A program made the translations under genes and the position numbers. Below, in pieces: positions 49,414-60,933 of a stretch of 64,000 bases of DNA. The stretch is taken from contig NZ_KI912270.1 in the NCBI RefSeq assembly GCF_000243415.2, positions 6,281,837 to 6,345,836 on the forward strand, read 5' to 3'. This stretch comes from Mycolicibacterium tusciae JS617. Its GTDB lineage: Bacteria > Actinomycetota > Actinomycetes > Mycobacteriales > Mycobacteriaceae. Numbering within the stretch: the stretch's first letter is position 1; each line of letters begins with the position of its first letter. Below the pieces are notes generated by a model. That model searched no databases, was not told the DNA's origin, and was given only the letters and a program-made list of their open reading frames with translations.

Positions 49414-49803
49414 TCATGCCAGCCGGGACACCCCGACCGGGCGCGTCGACTCCAGGCGCCGCTTCACCTCGAACGCCATATTCTTGCCCGCCACCCTGCG
49501 CTGGTGATTCACCTTGGCCAGGTTCATCTTGGCCAACTGGTGGGCCGCCACACCGGATGGTTCCGCGTGCAGGAAATAGTGCAGAATCGCCCCGTCGAGG
49601 ACGGGTTGCAGCCAGACCTCCATGGTTCCGGTGAGTGAGCCCGTCACCGTCCACCGGTGCCCGGCCTCACCGCGGTCCTCGACCACGGTCAGGTTCAGAT
49701 CCGGCCACCACCGGCGCCAGCTGGCGGGATCGCCAACAGCCATGCCCACCTCGACGGGGTCGGCGGCGACGAAGGTCTCGTCGGCGATCTGGATGCTGTT
49801 CAT
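49414..49803 (-). CDS. SRPBCC-like protein (second copy, Rv2186c position)
   Basis: This 129-aa protein shows a similar START-like layout: [39 protein letters not shown], then beta strands ([20 protein letters not shown]) and a C-terminal basic helix ([12 protein letters not shown]). It is shorter than the neighbouring copy and more basic at its end. Function is unknown; a lipid-binding role is suggested by fold. It is divergent from fadD15, with a gap of about 90 bp shared between them. Confidence 0.82.
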   Translation of the reverse strand: MNSIQIADETFVAADPVEVGMAVGDPASWRRWWPDLNLTVVEDRGEAGHRWTVTGSLTGTMEVWLQPVLDGAILHYFLHAEPSGVAAHQLAKMNLAKVNHQRRVAGKNMAFEVKRRLESTRPVGVSRLA

Positions 49804-49894
49804 CGCGTACCAGCTTCACATATGCCCCGACCGCCGCCGCAGGTGGCCGACTACGCTGTTGAACGGCAAAGCCGCTAGTCGAGAGGCCATGATC

Positions 49895-51697
49895 GTGCGA
49901 GAGTTCAGTGTCCCCGCCTCGTTCACCGTGGGCGAGCACGACAACGTCGTCAGCTCAGTTTTCAGTCACGAGCGCGACGATCCCGACCATGTGATCTTCC
50001 AGCGCCTCGTCGACGGCGCATGGACGGACGTCACGTGCAAGGAGGCCGCCGACCAGATCCGTTCAGCGGCGCTGGGGTTGATCGCCGAAGGGGTGGCTCC
50101 CGGTGATCGCGTGGCCGTACTGTCGGCGACCCGCTACGAATGGCCGATCCTGGACTTCGCCATCCTGGCCGCGGGCGCTGTCACGGTGCCGATCTACGAG
50201 ACCAGCTCCGCCGAACAGGTGAAGTTCGTGCTCCAGGATTCCGGCGCGGTACTGATCTTCGCCGAGACCGACGCTCACGCCGACAACATCGGTCAGTTCA
50301 GGGACGACGTGCCCGCATTGCGCAAGGTGCTGAGCATCGACGGGTCGGGCACGCCGGCGCTGGAGGCTTTGACCGAGGCGGGCAAGTCAGTGGACACCAA
50401 GCAACTCGACGAGCGGCTGGCCGGTGTGAAGTCCACCGACCCCGCGACGCTGATCTACACGTCGGGCACCACAGGCAGGCCCAAGGGCTGCCAGCTCACC
50501 CATTCCAACCTGCTCTATGAGATCCGTGGCGCGAAGGACTGCTTCCCGACGCATCTGGCCAAGGGCGAGCGGATGCTGGTGTTTCTGCCGCTCGCGCACG
50601 TGCTGGCCCGCGCGATCACCGTCGCTGCGTTCACCGGCAAGGTGACGCTCGGGTTCACCAGCGACATCAAGAACCTCGTTCCGACGTTCGGGGTCTTCAA
50701 GCCGACATTGGTGGTGTCGGTGCCCCGGGTCTTCGAGAAGGTCTACAACACCGCCGAACAGAACGCCGAAAGTGGCGGCAAGGGCAAGATTTTCTCGGCC
50801 GCGGCCGAGACGGCGATCGAATGGAGCAAAGCCCAGGACGCCGGCGGCGCCGGGCTGGTGCTCAAACTCAAGCACGCGCTGTTCGACAAGCTCGTCTACG
50901 GCAAGCTTCGGGCCGCCCTCGGCGGCAACTGCCACGCCGCGATCTCGGGCGGCGCCCCCCTTGGCGCGCGCCTGGGCCACTTCTACCGTGGGGTGGGCCT
51001 GTCCATCTACGAGGGTTACGGGCTCACCGAGACCAGTGCGGCGATCACCGTGAACCGGGTCGGCGACTTGCGCGTGGGTTCGGTCGGCAAGCTGTTGCCC
51101 GGGAACAGCATGAAACTGGGCGAGGACGGTGAGCTGCTGGTCAAGGGCGGCGTGGTGTTCAGCGGCTACTGGGGTAACGAGGCCGAGACGAATGCAGTGT
51201 TCTCCGACGGTTGGTTCCACACCGGCGATCTCGGCGCCATCGACGACGACGGCTTCCTGACCATCATCGGACGCAAGAAGGAGATCATCGTGACCGCGGG
51301 CGGTAAGAACGTCGCGCCCGCCATTCTCGAAGACCGCCTGCGCGCCCACTCGCTGATCAGTCAGGCGATGGCCGTCGGCGACGCCAAACCGTTCATAGCG
51401 GCGCTGATCACGATCGACCCCGAGGCCTTCGACGGTTGGAAGGAACGCAACGGCAAGAACGCCGCCGCGTCGGTGGGCGACCTTGCCACCGACCCGGATC
51501 TCGTCGCCGAGATCGATCTGGCCGTCAAGGAGGCCAATCAGGCGGTGTCGAAGGCCGAGGCGATCCGCAAGTTCCGCATCTTGGCGGTCGATTTCACCGA
51601 GGACACCGGCGAGCTGACACCGACGATGAAGGTCAAGCGCAAGGTGGTGGCCGAGAAGTTCGCCGCCGATATCGAGGGCCTCTACCAAAAGGACTAG
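49895..51697 (+). CDS. fadD15: Long-chain fatty acyl-CoA synthetase FadD15
   Basis: This 600-aa adenylate-forming enzyme has the AMP-binding motifs [42 protein letters not shown], the adenylation turn [13 protein letters not shown], and the C-terminal hinge [18 protein letters not shown] with the catalytic lysine region MKVKRKVV. It activates fatty acids with ATP and CoA. The start is set at GTG 49895 because GAGAGG is 8 bases upstream and this gives the 600-aa length recalled for the M. tuberculosis enzyme. ATG 49889 has too short a spacer. It overlaps the convergent pimB gene by 4 bp at its end. Confidence 0.96.
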   Translation: MREFSVPASFTVGEHDNVVSSVFSHERDDPDHVIFQRLVDGAWTDVTCKEAADQIRSAALGLIAEGVAPGDRVAVLSATRYEWPILDFAILAAGAVTVPIYETSSAEQVKFVLQDSGAVLIFAETDAHADNIGQFRDDVPALRKVLSIDGSGTPALEALTEAGKSVDTKQLDERLAGVKSTDPATLIYTSGTTGRPKGCQLTHSNLLYEIRGAKDCFPTHLAKGERMLVFLPLAHVLARAITVAAFTGKVTLGFTSDIKNLVPTFGVFKPTLVVSVPRVFEKVYNTAEQNAESGGKGKIFSAAAETAIEWSKAQDAGGAGLVLKLKHALFDKLVYGKLRAALGGNCHAAISGGAPLGARLGHFYRGVGLSIYEGYGLTETSAAITVNRVGDLRVGSVGKLLPGNSMKLGEDGELLVKGGVVFSGYWGNEAETNAVFSDGWFHTGDLGAIDDDGFLTIIGRKKEIIVTAGGKNVAPAILEDRLRAHSLISQAMAVGDAKPFIAALITIDPEAFDGWKERNGKNAAASVGDLATDPDLVAEIDLAVKEANQAVSKAEAIRKFRILAVDFTEDTGELTPTMKVKRKVVAEKFAADIEGLYQKD

Positions 51698-52821
51698 AGG
51701 AGGTCGGCCAACTTGGCGGCCTGGTCCTTCCACTGCCAGTTGTCGACGACCCAGCGCCGCCCCGCCGCGCCCATCCGCGCCGCCCTGGCGGGATCGGCGA
51801 GCAGGTCACCGACGGTGGCCGCGATGGCGCCGACGTCCCAGCCGTCGACCACCAATCCGGTCTCATCGTCGAGAACCGTTTCCGGCGCTCCACCCGAGCG
51901 GCCGGCCACCACCGGCACCCCGCAAGCCGATGCCTCAAGATAGACGATGCCCAGCCCTTCGACGTCAAGGCCGGCACCTCGCGTCCGGCATGGCATCGCG
52001 AACACGTCGGCCATGGCGTGATGGGCCGGTAATTCGTCGCCCGGCACGGCGTCGGTGAACACCACGTGGTCAGTGACCCCGAAGTCGTCCGCGAGGCGGC
52101 GCAACGACGATCCGTACGGGCCGCCGCCGACGATCACCAGCGCGGCATCGCTCACGCGCTGACGGATCGCGGGCATCGCCCGGATCAACATGTCCTGACC
52201 CTTGCGCGGCACCAGGCGCGACAAGCAGACCACGACCGGGCGATCGGCCAACCGATAGCGGGCTCGCAACTCGGCCCGCGCGACCTCGTCCGGCGCGAAC
52301 CGATCGGTATCCACGCCGGGCGGTAAGTGTTCCAGCGCCGCACGCGGACCGAACGCCGAGGCGAACCGCCGCCTGGTGTAACTGCTGATGTATGTCACCG
52401 CGTCCGTCCCGGATCCGATGCGGCGCAACGCCGTCCGAGCCAGGGGAAGCATCGACCAGCCCACCTCGTGCCCGTGCGTGCTCGCGATCACCCGGCCGGC
52501 GCCCGCGTCACGAGCGAGCGGCGCCATCAGTGCCAGCGGTGCGGCCGCCCCGAACCATACGGTGTCTGCGCTGTGATGTTCGATGAGTCGCCGCATCCGC
52601 TTGGCGACGGACGGTTCGGGCAGCATCAACGTGGTCGGGTGGCGCACCACCTCGTAGGCGGCAGCGCGGTCGAACTCGTCGGACCCTTTCCACTTGGGCG
52701 CGTAAACGATCAGCGTGTGAGCGCCCGTATCGACCAGGTGGCCCACCAGTTCCTGCAGGTACGACTGAATGCCGCCACGTCGGGGCGGAAAATCGTTGGT
52801 AACCAGCAGGACCCGGCTCAT
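51694..52821 (-). CDS. pimB: Phosphatidylinositol mannosyltransferase PimB
   Basis: This 375-aa GT4 family enzyme begins with [20 protein letters not shown] and has the C-terminal donor-binding motif [24 protein letters not shown] (EX7E). [17 protein letters not shown] is the typical GT4 turn. The enzyme adds the second mannose to phosphatidylinositol mannoside from GDP-mannose on the cytoplasmic face, so it acts before the extracytoplasmic MptA and MptC encoded elsewhere in the window. ATG 52821 is the start. The gene converges with fadD15. Confidence 0.94.
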   Translation of the reverse strand: MSRVLLVTNDFPPRRGGIQSYLQELVGHLVDTGAHTLIVYAPKWKGSDEFDRAAAYEVVRHPTTLMLPEPSVAKRMRRLIEHHSADTVWFGAAAPLALMAPLARDAGAGRVIASTHGHEVGWSMLPLARTALRRIGSGTDAVTYISSYTRRRFASAFGPRAALEHLPPGVDTDRFAPDEVARAELRARYRLADRPVVVCLSRLVPRKGQDMLIRAMPAIRQRVSDAALVIVGGGPYGSSLRRLADDFGVTDHVVFTDAVPGDELPAHHAMADVFAMPCRTRGAGLDVEGLGIVYLEASACGVPVVAGRSGGAPETVLDDETGLVVDGWDVGAIAATVGDLLADPARAARMGAAGRRWVVDNWQWKDQAAKLADLL

Positions 52822-52832
52822 CGCCCGTCAGG

Positions 52833-53597
52833 TTAACCGGTGAGCCACTGCCGCCACTCGGCGAGCAGCCCGGCGACGTCGATTCCGAGGGTCTCGCGCA
52901 CCGCGTCAGCCACCTCGGGGTGGCCGTGGCCGCACGCCCGGAGGTACAGCGACCGCAGGGCCGCGGGGCCGTACGCGCCGGCCACGAACCGGCTGAACCA
53001 CCAGGCGCGGTCATAGGCCAGTGAGCGTTCTGTTCCGCTCAACTCCGCGTCGGTCGGGAGTCCACGCTGCGCCATCATCGCCGAGTTCGCTAGCCCCGGT
53101 GTCGGTGGGCGGGCGACGAAGTCGGCCACGCCCTCGGTGAGCCACCTCGGCGCGTCGGCGGCGGTCTCGGCGCGGGCCGCATAGTGAAAAAGTTCGTGGC
53201 GCAACACAATTCGTAACGAATCGTCGTTCATCTGCGCGGCGCCAGGGGCGAACATGATGCGCTCACCGGCGGTGGTGGTGGCCGCGGTGTGGGCGTCGCC
53301 GCCACCAACCGCCGCGAACTGCGCGTCGGTACCGGCCGCCACGATGACGATTTCGCGCGGCCAGTCGGGTCCCCAGAACGCACTGACGGCGTCCGACGCG
53401 TCGTCGAGTTGCGCGGAGATTCGATGCAGCAGCGGTGCCGTGCGCTCACCGACACCGACCAGACGCACGGTGCGGCCGTCCCGCAGCGTCTGCGACGTCG
53501 ACACCGATGTGGGCGTGGTCAGCGGCGCCTGGGTGGCGACGGGCGGACCGGCGGGAGCGGATCCGGTTCTGGTCACCAGGAGGAGCGCGCAGACCAA
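52833..53597 (-). CDS. Secreted or anchored peptidase MA-family protein (Rv2189c-like)
   Basis: This protein of about 254 aa contains a zinc metallopeptidase-like site HELFH near residue 133, followed by DAPRWLTEGVADFVARP with the downstream glutamate of the gluzincin/peptidase-MA pattern. The N-terminal hydrophobic segment continues in frame upstream (TLAALLIAELVCALLLVTRTG), but no ATG or GTG is present there. The given TTG start at 53597 may therefore be too short, and a CTG or other start nearer 53680 is possible. It lies between pimB and the P60 endopeptidase gene, fitting a wall-related or exported protease. Confidence 0.75.
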   Translation of the reverse strand: MVCALLLVTRTGSAPAGPPVATQAPLTTPTSVSTSQTLRDGRTVRLVGVGERTAPLLHRISAQLDDASDAVSAFWGPDWPREIVIVAAGTDAQFAAVGGGDAHTAATTTAGERIMFAPGAAQMNDDSLRIVLRHELFHYAARAETAADAPRWLTEGVADFVARPPTPGLANSAMMAQRGLPTDAELSGTERSLAYDRAWWFSRFVAGAYGPAALRSLYLRACGHGHPEVADAVRETLGIDVAGLLAEWRQWLTG

Positions 53598-53683
53598 TTC
53601 CGCGATCAGAAGTGCGGCCAGGGTAGTTCTGCTCTTCGCGTGCGAGAGTCGATCTGCTCGGTTCGAGCGCGGTCTCTCGACGG

Positions 53684-54841
53684 TCAGTAGCGGCGAACGT
53701 TGTAGATCGGTGCGTTGTCCACCGGGGCGACGCGCACCGGAGTGCCGTAGGTCGACGCGTGCACCATCATTCCGTTGCCGATGTAGATGGCGGTATGCGA
53801 CGCATCGGAGTAGTAATTGACGACGTCACCGGGCTGCATCTGGTCCACCGAGACCGGTGCTCCACCGTTGGCCAGCGCCTGGCTGGAATGCGGCAGCGAG
53901 ATGCCGGCCTGCTGGAACGACCACATGACCAGCCCCGAACAGTCGAACGCGCTCGGGCCCGACCCGCCCCATGAGTACGGCGATCCGATCCGGCTCAGCG
54001 CGGCCTGGATCACGGTGGGCCCGACGCCGCCACCTTGCGGTGGCGCCATGTCACCTGGCGGAATGCCAGGCGGCGGCACAGCGCCGGCGGGCGGCGGAGC
54101 GATGCCCGGAGGCGCCATCGCCAGAATCGCGGGGTCGTTCGGGGGCAGTGGAGCCGGTGGCGGCGGAATCGGGGGCGCGGGAGGCATGGCGGCCAGGGCC
54201 TCGCGCTGGTTGGGAGTAAGCGCCTCGTACTGCGACTTGACGATCGCGATGTCCACCTGCAGCTTGCTCTGCTTGGACTGCAGGTCCGCACGTACCGCGG
54301 CGGCCTGCTCGGCGGCGGTCTTCGCCTCGGCAGCCGAGCGCGCCGACGCCTGTTCGGCGGCCGTGGCCTGCGCGCTGGCCTCGCGGAAGCTCTTCATCTG
54401 TGACGACATCTCGACGGCCATCACCCGCTGAATCGACATCTGGTCGATCAGGCCCTGCGGGGACGAGGCGGTCAGTAACGCGTTCATGCCGTCCGGACGG
54501 CCACCCATGTACTGCGCCACAGCAACCTTGTTGACGCTGGTCTGAAAGGTTGCCAGCTGGGACCTGGCCGAATCCAGCGCACCGACGTCAGCGGCGTGCT
54601 TGGCTTCCGCGGCCTCCTGCACTGCCAGCTTGTCGTTCAGTTCCAGCTGCGCGGAATGCATCGCCTCAGTGGTCTGCTCGGCCTGCCGCGACAATTCATT
54701 GAGCTTCGCCAGCGCGTCGTCGGCGGGGTCGGCCTGCACACTGGAGGCCAGAATCCCTCCGAACAGCATCAGACCGGCTATCGCAGCGATTGCGGGTCGT
54801 TTAAGAACACGAGTGAACCGATCGGTGCGGTCGAACCTCAA
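53684..54841 (-). CDS. ripC: NlpC/P60 peptidoglycan endopeptidase (RipC-like)
   Basis: This 385-aa exported protein has a signal segment (IAAIAGLMLFGGILASSVQA), a long N-terminal coiled coil (about residues 40-215) of the RipC type, a proline-rich hinge (about 220-270), and a C-terminal NlpC/P60 domain. Its catalytic residues are Cys in SAFDCSGLVMWSF, His in SDASHTAIYIGNG, and a final His in MVHASTYG. These enzymes cut D-Glu-mDAP bonds in stem peptides, and the coiled coil may interact with FtsEX in the RipC type. The start is TTG 54841, with AAGGA nine bases upstream. Confidence 0.93.
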   Translation of the reverse strand: MRFDRTDRFTRVLKRPAIAAIAGLMLFGGILASSVQADPADDALAKLNELSRQAEQTTEAMHSAQLELNDKLAVQEAAEAKHAADVGALDSARSQLATFQTSVNKVAVAQYMGGRPDGMNALLTASSPQGLIDQMSIQRVMAVEMSSQMKSFREASAQATAAEQASARSAAEAKTAAEQAAAVRADLQSKQSKLQVDIAIVKSQYEALTPNQREALAAMPPAPPIPPPPAPLPPNDPAILAMAPPGIAPPPAGAVPPPGIPPGDMAPPQGGGVGPTVIQAALSRIGSPYSWGGSGPSAFDCSGLVMWSFQQAGISLPHSSQALANGGAPVSVDQMQPGDVVNYYSDASHTAIYIGNGMMVHASTYGTPVRVAPVDNAPIYNVRRY

Positions 54842-54996
54842 GATTTGCGTCCTTACAACTGCCGTTACGAAGCCGTGTCGAACTGCGGTTAGGTCTCAGA
54901 CAGGTTACGAAACGGCATCGCCCTTGTCCAACAGAAGACGCAAATTTAACAGGCGAGGCGGAATCCACAACGAGCGCCCCGCGTTACGCGCTGTTG

Positions 54997-55227
54997 TCAC
55001 GCAACGCCAGAGTTATTGTGGCGGTGGATCGGAACGAGTCGAAGTCGAGGCGCCAACCCCACGTCAGCGAGTACCTCGAGCGCCCGCCGTTCGTCAACGA
55101 GCAAAGTCTCGGGAACACCGAGCAGCACGCTGACGACGCAGTCTTGACAACCCGGGCCTCGAACCGCGCAGTCGTCGCAGTCGATAGTGACCGTGCCCGT
55201 GTCGGGCCCCTCGTCGTCGTGAGTCAT
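54997..55227 (-). CDS. 76-aa cysteine-rich small protein
   Basis: ATG 55227 follows the strong site AGGAGGACTGCGGA, and the frame gives 76 residues starting [10 protein letters not shown]. The core [20 protein letters not shown] holds four cysteines in a C-x2-C-x6-C-x2-C pattern, likely a metal-binding knuckle. A conserved-looking helical half follows ([24 protein letters not shown]). It is divergent from the DnaQ/GIY-YIG nuclease gene. No function is known. The longer open frame upstream to 55302 lacks a site and is not used. Similar small proteins sit at this locus in other mycobacteria, as far as can be recalled. Confidence 0.78.
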   Translation of the reverse strand: MTHDDEGPDTGTVTIDCDDCAVRGPGCQDCVVSVLLGVPETLLVDERRALEVLADVGLAPRLRLVPIHRHNNSGVA

Positions 55228-55348
55228 TCCGCAGTCCTCCTGCTCGGTGTTGTCCGCACGGTATCGCCGGGCACCGACAACCAACTTCGGACGGCGTGCC
55301 AACGCCGACCTGCCGGTGTTTGTCGGTCGGGTTCCCTACCGTCAGCGC

Positions 55349-57232
55349 ATGGGCCAGCTCAGCTTCGCGGACGTCGATGCTCAGCTCGATGACGCCGGCT
55401 ACGCGGCTCCTGCGGCAGACGCGACGTTGCGTGAGACCACCTTCGTCGTCGTTGACCTGGAGACCACCGGCGGGCGCGCCAGCGGTGACAACCACGACGC
55501 CATCACCGAGATCGGGGCCGTCAAGGTGCGCGGCGGCGAGGTCCTCGGCGAGTTCGCCACCTTGGTGGACCCGGGCCGCAGCATCCCGCCGCAGATCGTC
55601 TCGCTCACAGGGATCACCACGGCGATGGTGTGCGATGCGCCGAGGATCGAGTCGGTGCTTCCCGCGTTTCTGGAGTTCTCCCGCGGCGCGGTGCTGGTCG
55701 CCCACAATGCCGGTTTCGATATCGGATTCCTGCGGGCGGCCGCGGAACGCGCTCACCTCCCCTGGCCGCGGCCCCTGGTGCTGTGCACGGTGCGCCTGGC
55801 CCGCCGGGTACTCACCCGGGACGAAGCGCCCAGCGTGCGACTGTCGGCGCTGGCCCGGCTGTTCGGTGCCTCGACCACCCCGACTCACCGCGCGCTCGAT
55901 GACGCACGGGCCACCGTCGACGTGCTGCACGGGCTCATCGAGCGCGTCGGCAACCAGGGCGTGCACACCTACACCGAGCTGCGTTCGTATCTGCCCGACG
56001 TGACACCCGCCCAGCGCCGCAACCGGCATCTCGCCACGCCACTGCCCCGCCGGCCCGGCGTGTACCTGTTCCGTGGGCCCGCATCCGAGGTGCTCTACGT
56101 GGGCACGGCGGTCGATCTGCGCCGCCGCGTCAGCCAGTACTTCAACGGCGCGGACCCGCGCACCCGCATCAAGGAGATGGCGTCGCTGGCCACCGCGGTC
56201 GACCATGTCGAGTGCGCGCACGATCTGGAGGCGGGCGTGCGCGAGCTACGGCTGCTCGCCGCGCACGCGCCGCCCTACAACCGACGCTCGAAGTTTCCGC
56301 ACCGGTGGTGGTGGGTGGTCCTGACCGACGAGGCGTTTCCGCGGTTCTCCACGATCCGGGCACCTAAGCACGACTGCACGGTCGGCCCGTTTCGCTCCCG
56401 CGCCGACGCCGTGCAGACGGCCGCGCTGCTGGCCCGGTTCACCGGGGTGCGGACATGCTCGGCACGGCTGGGCCGGTCAGCGTTACACGGGCCGCGATGC
56501 CCCGAACGCGAAGTCTCGCCATGCCCGGCGCCCCGCGACATCGGAGCCGCCGAATACGCCGCCGCACCGCAGCGGGCCCGCGGCCTGATCGAAGGTGCCG
56601 ACAGTCGACCGCTGATGGACGTGCTGACGCACATCACCGACCTGGCGGGCCGCGCCCGCTACGAAACCGCGGCGCGGCTGCGGGACCAAGCCGTCATCGC
56701 AATCGACGTGCTCTGGCGCGGCCAGCGGTTGGGCGCGCTGGCCGGCGTCAGCGAAATGGTCGCTGCGCGTCCAGACGGCGCGGGCGGGTGGCGCCTTGCG
56801 GTGATCCGCAACGGTCAGCTGGCGGCTGCGGGGAACGCGCCGCGTGGGGTCCCACCGATGCCGGTCGTCGATGCGATATGCGCTGGCGCGCAAGCAGTTC
56901 TGCCGAGTCAGGCACCTCTGGGCGGCGCCCTTGTCGAAGAGACGGCGTTGATCGCGCGTTGGCTCACCCAGCCCGGCGTGCGGATAGTGCGCGCCGAATC
57001 CGGTTACGCCTCACCGGTAGGCGCTGCGGGCCGGTTCGCGGACTGGGCAGCGTCGGCCCGGTCGGCGCGGGTCGCGGCCGAACAACTCGCCGAAACCCGT
57101 TCCGAATCAGAGCTTCTCACCGAACCCCACCCAACGCGCGAGCAGCTTTTCGGCCGCACCGGAGTCGATGGTCTCGGCGGCCCTGGCCAGACCCGACTCC
57201 CACGCGGGCACCCACTTGGCGTCGCTGGCTAG
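55349..57232 (+). CDS. DnaQ-like exonuclease fused to GIY-YIG nuclease (Rv2191-like)
   Basis: This 627-aa protein joins an N-terminal DEDDh exonuclease ([38 protein letters not shown]; about residues 25-190) to a UvrC-type GIY-YIG domain ([10 protein letters not shown] with [17 protein letters not shown]; about 230-320) and a UvrB-binding/UvrC-like tail ([20 protein letters not shown] and [10 protein letters not shown]). It resembles the Cho/UvrC-like incision proteins of actinobacteria and probably helps nucleotide excision repair. ATG 55349 opens the conserved [10 protein letters not shown]. The last about 42 codons run antisense to the 3' end of trpD, an unusually long convergent overlap of 126 bp. 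Confidence 0.93.
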   Translation: MGQLSFADVDAQLDDAGYAAPAADATLRETTFVVVDLETTGGRASGDNHDAITEIGAVKVRGGEVLGEFATLVDPGRSIPPQIVSLTGITTAMVCDAPRIESVLPAFLEFSRGAVLVAHNAGFDIGFLRAAAERAHLPWPRPLVLCTVRLARRVLTRDEAPSVRLSALARLFGASTTPTHRALDDARATVDVLHGLIERVGNQGVHTYTELRSYLPDVTPAQRRNRHLATPLPRRPGVYLFRGPASEVLYVGTAVDLRRRVSQYFNGADPRTRIKEMASLATAVDHVECAHDLEAGVRELRLLAAHAPPYNRRSKFPHRWWWVVLTDEAFPRFSTIRAPKHDCTVGPFRSRADAVQTAALLARFTGVRTCSARLGRSALHGPRCPEREVSPCPAPRDIGAAEYAAAPQRARGLIEGADSRPLMDVLTHITDLAGRARYETAARLRDQAVIAIDVLWRGQRLGALAGVSEMVAARPDGAGGWRLAVIRNGQLAAAGNAPRGVPPMPVVDAICAGAQAVLPSQAPLGGALVEETALIARWLTQPGVRIVRAESGYASPVGAAGRFADWAASARSARVAAEQLAETRSESELLTEPHPTREQLFGRTGVDGLGGPGQTRLPRGHPLGVAG

Positions 57233-58165
57233 CCCGGCATGAGCCACCATCGCGCCGGCGGCATTGAGCACCACCGCGTCCCGCACCGGCCCCTTGGCGC
57301 CGCCGAGCACCGCCCGCACCGACGCGGCGTTCGCCTCCGCGTCCCCGCCAACCAGCTCGGACAGTTCGGCCCGGGCGAATCCGAACGCCCCCGGATCAAA
57401 TGTCAGCCGCTCGACGGTGCCGGCCTGGACCCGCCAGATGGTGCTCGTTGTGGTGGTCGTCAACTCGTCGAGTCCGTCGTCGCCATGCACAACCAGGACG
57501 CTGGATCGGCGTCTGGCGAACACACCGGCCATCACCTCGGCCTCCTCCGCCCATGCACAGCCGATCAGACCGGCCCGCGGTGAGGCCGGATTGGTCAGTG
57601 GGCCAAGCAGATTGAATACCGTCGGCACTCCGATCTCGCGGCGCACCGCACCCGCGTGCCGATACGACGGGTGGAACTGGGGCGCGAAACAGAATCCGAT
57701 GCCAACCTCGGCGACACTGCGTGCGACGTCCTCGGGGCCCAGATCGATGCGCACCCCGAGCGCTTCGAGCGTGTCGGCCCCGCCGGACAGCGACGACGCG
57801 GCCCGGTTGCCGTGTTTGACCACCGGCACCCCCGCGGCCGCCACCACGATCGCCGCCATCGTGGACAGGTTCACCGTGTTGGCGCCGTCGCCACCGGTTC
57901 CGACCACGTCGACGGTCTCGTTGCCGATCGATTCGGTCGGCACCAGCCGGGCGTGTTGAAGCATGGCGTCAGCCAACTCGGCCACCTCGGCGGGCGTCGG
58001 GCGCTTCATCTTCATCGACACGCCGAAGGCGGCGATCTGGGCCGGGGTGGCCGTGCCAGTCATGATCTGGTCCATCGCCCAGCCGGCCTGCCCGGGGGCG
58101 AGCGCCTGACCAGTGGTTAGGCGACCGAGCACCTGGGGCCATGTGGGGGATTCACCGGAAGTCAC
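57107..58165 (-). CDS. trpD: Anthranilate phosphoribosyltransferase TrpD
   Basis: This 352-aa enzyme transfers the phosphoribosyl group from PRPP to anthranilate in tryptophan synthesis. It shows [21 protein letters not shown] (PRPP and Mg binding), [21 protein letters not shown], and [22 protein letters not shown], all TrpD hallmarks. The GTG start is at 58165. It is a single gene here, convergent with the nuclease gene by 126 bp and divergent from ctaE. In mycobacteria trpD is not linked to the other trp genes. Confidence 0.97.
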   Translation of the reverse strand: MTSGESPTWPQVLGRLTTGQALAPGQAGWAMDQIMTGTATPAQIAAFGVSMKMKRPTPAEVAELADAMLQHARLVPTESIGNETVDVVGTGGDGANTVNLSTMAAIVVAAAGVPVVKHGNRAASSLSGGADTLEALGVRIDLGPEDVARSVAEVGIGFCFAPQFHPSYRHAGAVRREIGVPTVFNLLGPLTNPASPRAGLIGCAWAEEAEVMAGVFARRRSSVLVVHGDDGLDELTTTTTSTIWRVQAGTVERLTFDPGAFGFARAELSELVGGDAEANAASVRAVLGGAKGPVRDAVVLNAAGAMVAHAGLASDAKWVPAWESGLARAAETIDSGAAEKLLARWVGFGEKL

Positions 58166-58178
58166 GCGCTGATTATGA

Positions 58179-58844
<666 letters not shown>

Positions 58845-58879
58845 TCGGCTTGCCGATGCGTTCGAAGAGAAGGGGTTCG

Positions 58880-59716
58880 ATGACCGACAAGGCCACCGGA
58901 ACCGGAAAGCCCGCGACAGTGAAGCGCCGCCGACTGCGTCGCCGATTGTCAGCGGCGATGCTCTTGTTCGTCGGACTGGGAATCGCGGGTGGCCTGGCCG
59001 CCACGCTGACCCCGACCCCTCAGGTGGCGGTCGCCGACGAGTCGCAGTCGGCGCTGCTGCGCACCGGCGAGGAACTTTTCGACACCTCGTGCATCACGTG
59101 CCACGGCGCGAACCTGCAGGGCGTAGCTGACCGCGGACCCAGCCTCATCGGCGTCGGCGAGGCCGCCGTCTACTTCCAGGTGTCCACCGGCCGCATGCCC
59201 GCCATGCGCGGCGAGGCGCAGGCGCCGCAGAAGCCCCCCCAGTTCGACGAGTCGCAGATCGACGCACTCGGCGCCTTTGTGCAGTCCAAGGGTGGCGGAC
59301 CGGTCGTCCCGCGCGACGAGAACGGCGGCGTGGCCAACGAATCGCTGCTGGGCAGCGACGTCGCCCGTGGCGGCGACCTGTTCCGCCTGAACTGCTCGTC
59401 GTGCCACAACTTCACCGGCAAGGGCGGTGCGTTGTCGTCGGGTAAGTACGCACCTGACCTGTCAGGGGCCAATCCGGCGCAGATCTACACCGCGATGCTG
59501 ACCGGACCCCAGAACATGCCCAAATTCTCCGACCGGCAGCTGTCGCCGGAGGAGAAGCGGGACATCGTCGCCTACGTTCGGATGGCGACCACGGCGCCGG
59601 ATCCCGGTGGCTACGGCCTCGGCGGCTTCGGCCCGACATCCGAGGGGATGGCGATCTGGATTATCGGCATAGTGGCCGTCGTCGTGGTGGCCCTGTGGAT
59701 CGGAGCGCGAGCATGA
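58880..59716 (+). CDS. qcrC: Di-haem cytochrome c subunit QcrC
   Basis: This 278-aa subunit of the menaquinol:cytochrome c complex has an N-terminal basic region and helix ([20 protein letters not shown]), two haem-binding sites CITCH (near residue 75) and CSSCH (near 174), two likely methionine ligands (SGRMPAM and QNMPKFS), and a C-terminal anchor helix ([16 protein letters not shown]). Two haems c in one chain are typical of actinobacteria, which lack soluble cytochrome c. ATG 58880 follows GAGAAGGGG. Confidence 0.96.
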   Translation: MTDKATGTGKPATVKRRRLRRRLSAAMLLFVGLGIAGGLAATLTPTPQVAVADESQSALLRTGEELFDTSCITCHGANLQGVADRGPSLIGVGEAAVYFQVSTGRMPAMRGEAQAPQKPPQFDESQIDALGAFVQSKGGGPVVPRDENGGVANESLLGSDVARGGDLFRLNCSSCHNFTGKGGALSSGKYAPDLSGANPAQIYTAMLTGPQNMPKFSDRQLSPEEKRDIVAYVRMATTAPDPGGYGLGGFGPTSEGMAIWIIGIVAVVVVALWIGARA

Positions 59717-60933
59717 GCCAGGGCAGCGACGGCAGCGACGGGAGCGACGGGACCGTCAAGGGAACTGACGCCCCGGGGCAGCAAGGCGTCCCCGGTCAGC
59801 CGACCGACGCCGAACTGGCCGCGATGTCGCGTGAGGAACTGCTGGAGCTCGGCGGCAAGCTCGACGGGGTCGAGATCGTCTACAAGGACGAGCGCTGGCC
59901 CGTTCCGGGGACCAAGGCCGAGAAGCGCGCCGAACGCGTGGTGGCGTATTGGCTGATGCTGGGCGGCATTTCGGGACTGGCGCTGCTCGTAGTCTTCCTG
60001 TTCTGGCCGTGGGAGTTCCGCAGCGGTTCCGAACCGGGCCACCTCTGGTACGACCTCGCCACACCCATGTACGGGTTGACGTTCGGGTTGTCGATCCTGG
60101 CCATCGGAATCGGCGCGGTGCTGTATCAGAAGAAGTTCATTCCCGAGGAGATCTCGATACAGGACCGCCACGACGGCAGCTCCCCCGAGATCCAACGAAA
60201 GACGGTGGTAGCCAACCTTTCCGATGCGCTCGAATCGTCGACGCTCAAGCGGCGCAAGCTGATTGGTCTGTCGCTCGGAGTCGGGCTTGGCGCGTTCGGC
60301 CTCGGCACGCTGGTGGCGTTCGCCGGCGGCCTGATCAAGAATCCGTGGAAGCCCGTGGTGCCAACGGCCGACGGCAAGAAAGCCGTGCTGTGGACATCGG
60401 GATGGACTCCGCGTTTCAAGGGCGAGACCATCTACCTCGCACGCGCGACCGGCAACGGGACCTACGCCAAGATGCGCCCAGAAGACATCGACGCCGGAGG
60501 CATGGAGACCGTGTTCCCGTGGCGCGAATCCGATGGAGACGGCACGACCGCCGCGTCACACCACAGACTCGCCGAAATCACCATGGGTGTACGCAATCCC
60601 GTCATGCTGATCCGCATCAAGTCGATCGACTTGCCGAGAGTCGTCAAGCGCAAGCACCAGGAGAGTTTCAACTTCGGCGACCTGTTCGCGTTCACCAAGG
60701 TGTGTTCACACCTGGGCTGCCCCTCGTCGCTCTACGAGCAGCAGACCTATCGCATCCTCTGCCCGTGCCACCAGTCGCAGTTCGATGCGCTGCATTTTGC
60801 GAAGCCCATATTCGGCCCGGCTGCGCGCGCACTGGCGCAGTTGCCCATCACCATTGACAAGGACGGCTACCTGGTCGCCAACGGCGACTTCATCCAACCC
60901 GTCGGCCCGGCATTCTGGGAGCAAACAAATTGA
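59713..60933 (+). CDS. qcrA: Rieske iron-sulfur subunit QcrA
   Basis: This 406-aa subunit has three membrane helices in the first half, a long actinobacterial N-terminal extension (about 70 residues), and the C-terminal Rieske domain with [12 protein letters not shown] and CPCHQSQFD, supplying two Cys and two His ligands for the 2Fe-2S cluster. ATG 59713 overlaps the qcrC stop by 4 bp (ATGA). A Gly/Ser/Asp repeat ([10 protein letters not shown]) opens the protein. The three-helix anchor is normal for actinobacterial Rieske proteins and unlike the single-helix forms elsewhere. Confidence 0.97.
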   Translation: MSQGSDGSDGSDGTVKGTDAPGQQGVPGQPTDAELAAMSREELLELGGKLDGVEIVYKDERWPVPGTKAEKRAERVVAYWLMLGGISGLALLVVFLFWPWEFRSGSEPGHLWYDLATPMYGLTFGLSILAIGIGAVLYQKKFIPEEISIQDRHDGSSPEIQRKTVVANLSDALESSTLKRRKLIGLSLGVGLGAFGLGTLVAFAGGLIKNPWKPVVPTADGKKAVLWTSGWTPRFKGETIYLARATGNGTYAKMRPEDIDAGGMETVFPWRESDGDGTTAASHHRLAEITMGVRNPVMLIRIKSIDLPRVVKRKHQESFNFGDLFAFTKVCSHLGCPSSLYEQQTYRILCPCHQSQFDALHFAKPIFGPAARALAQLPITIDKDGYLVANGDFIQPVGPAFWEQTN

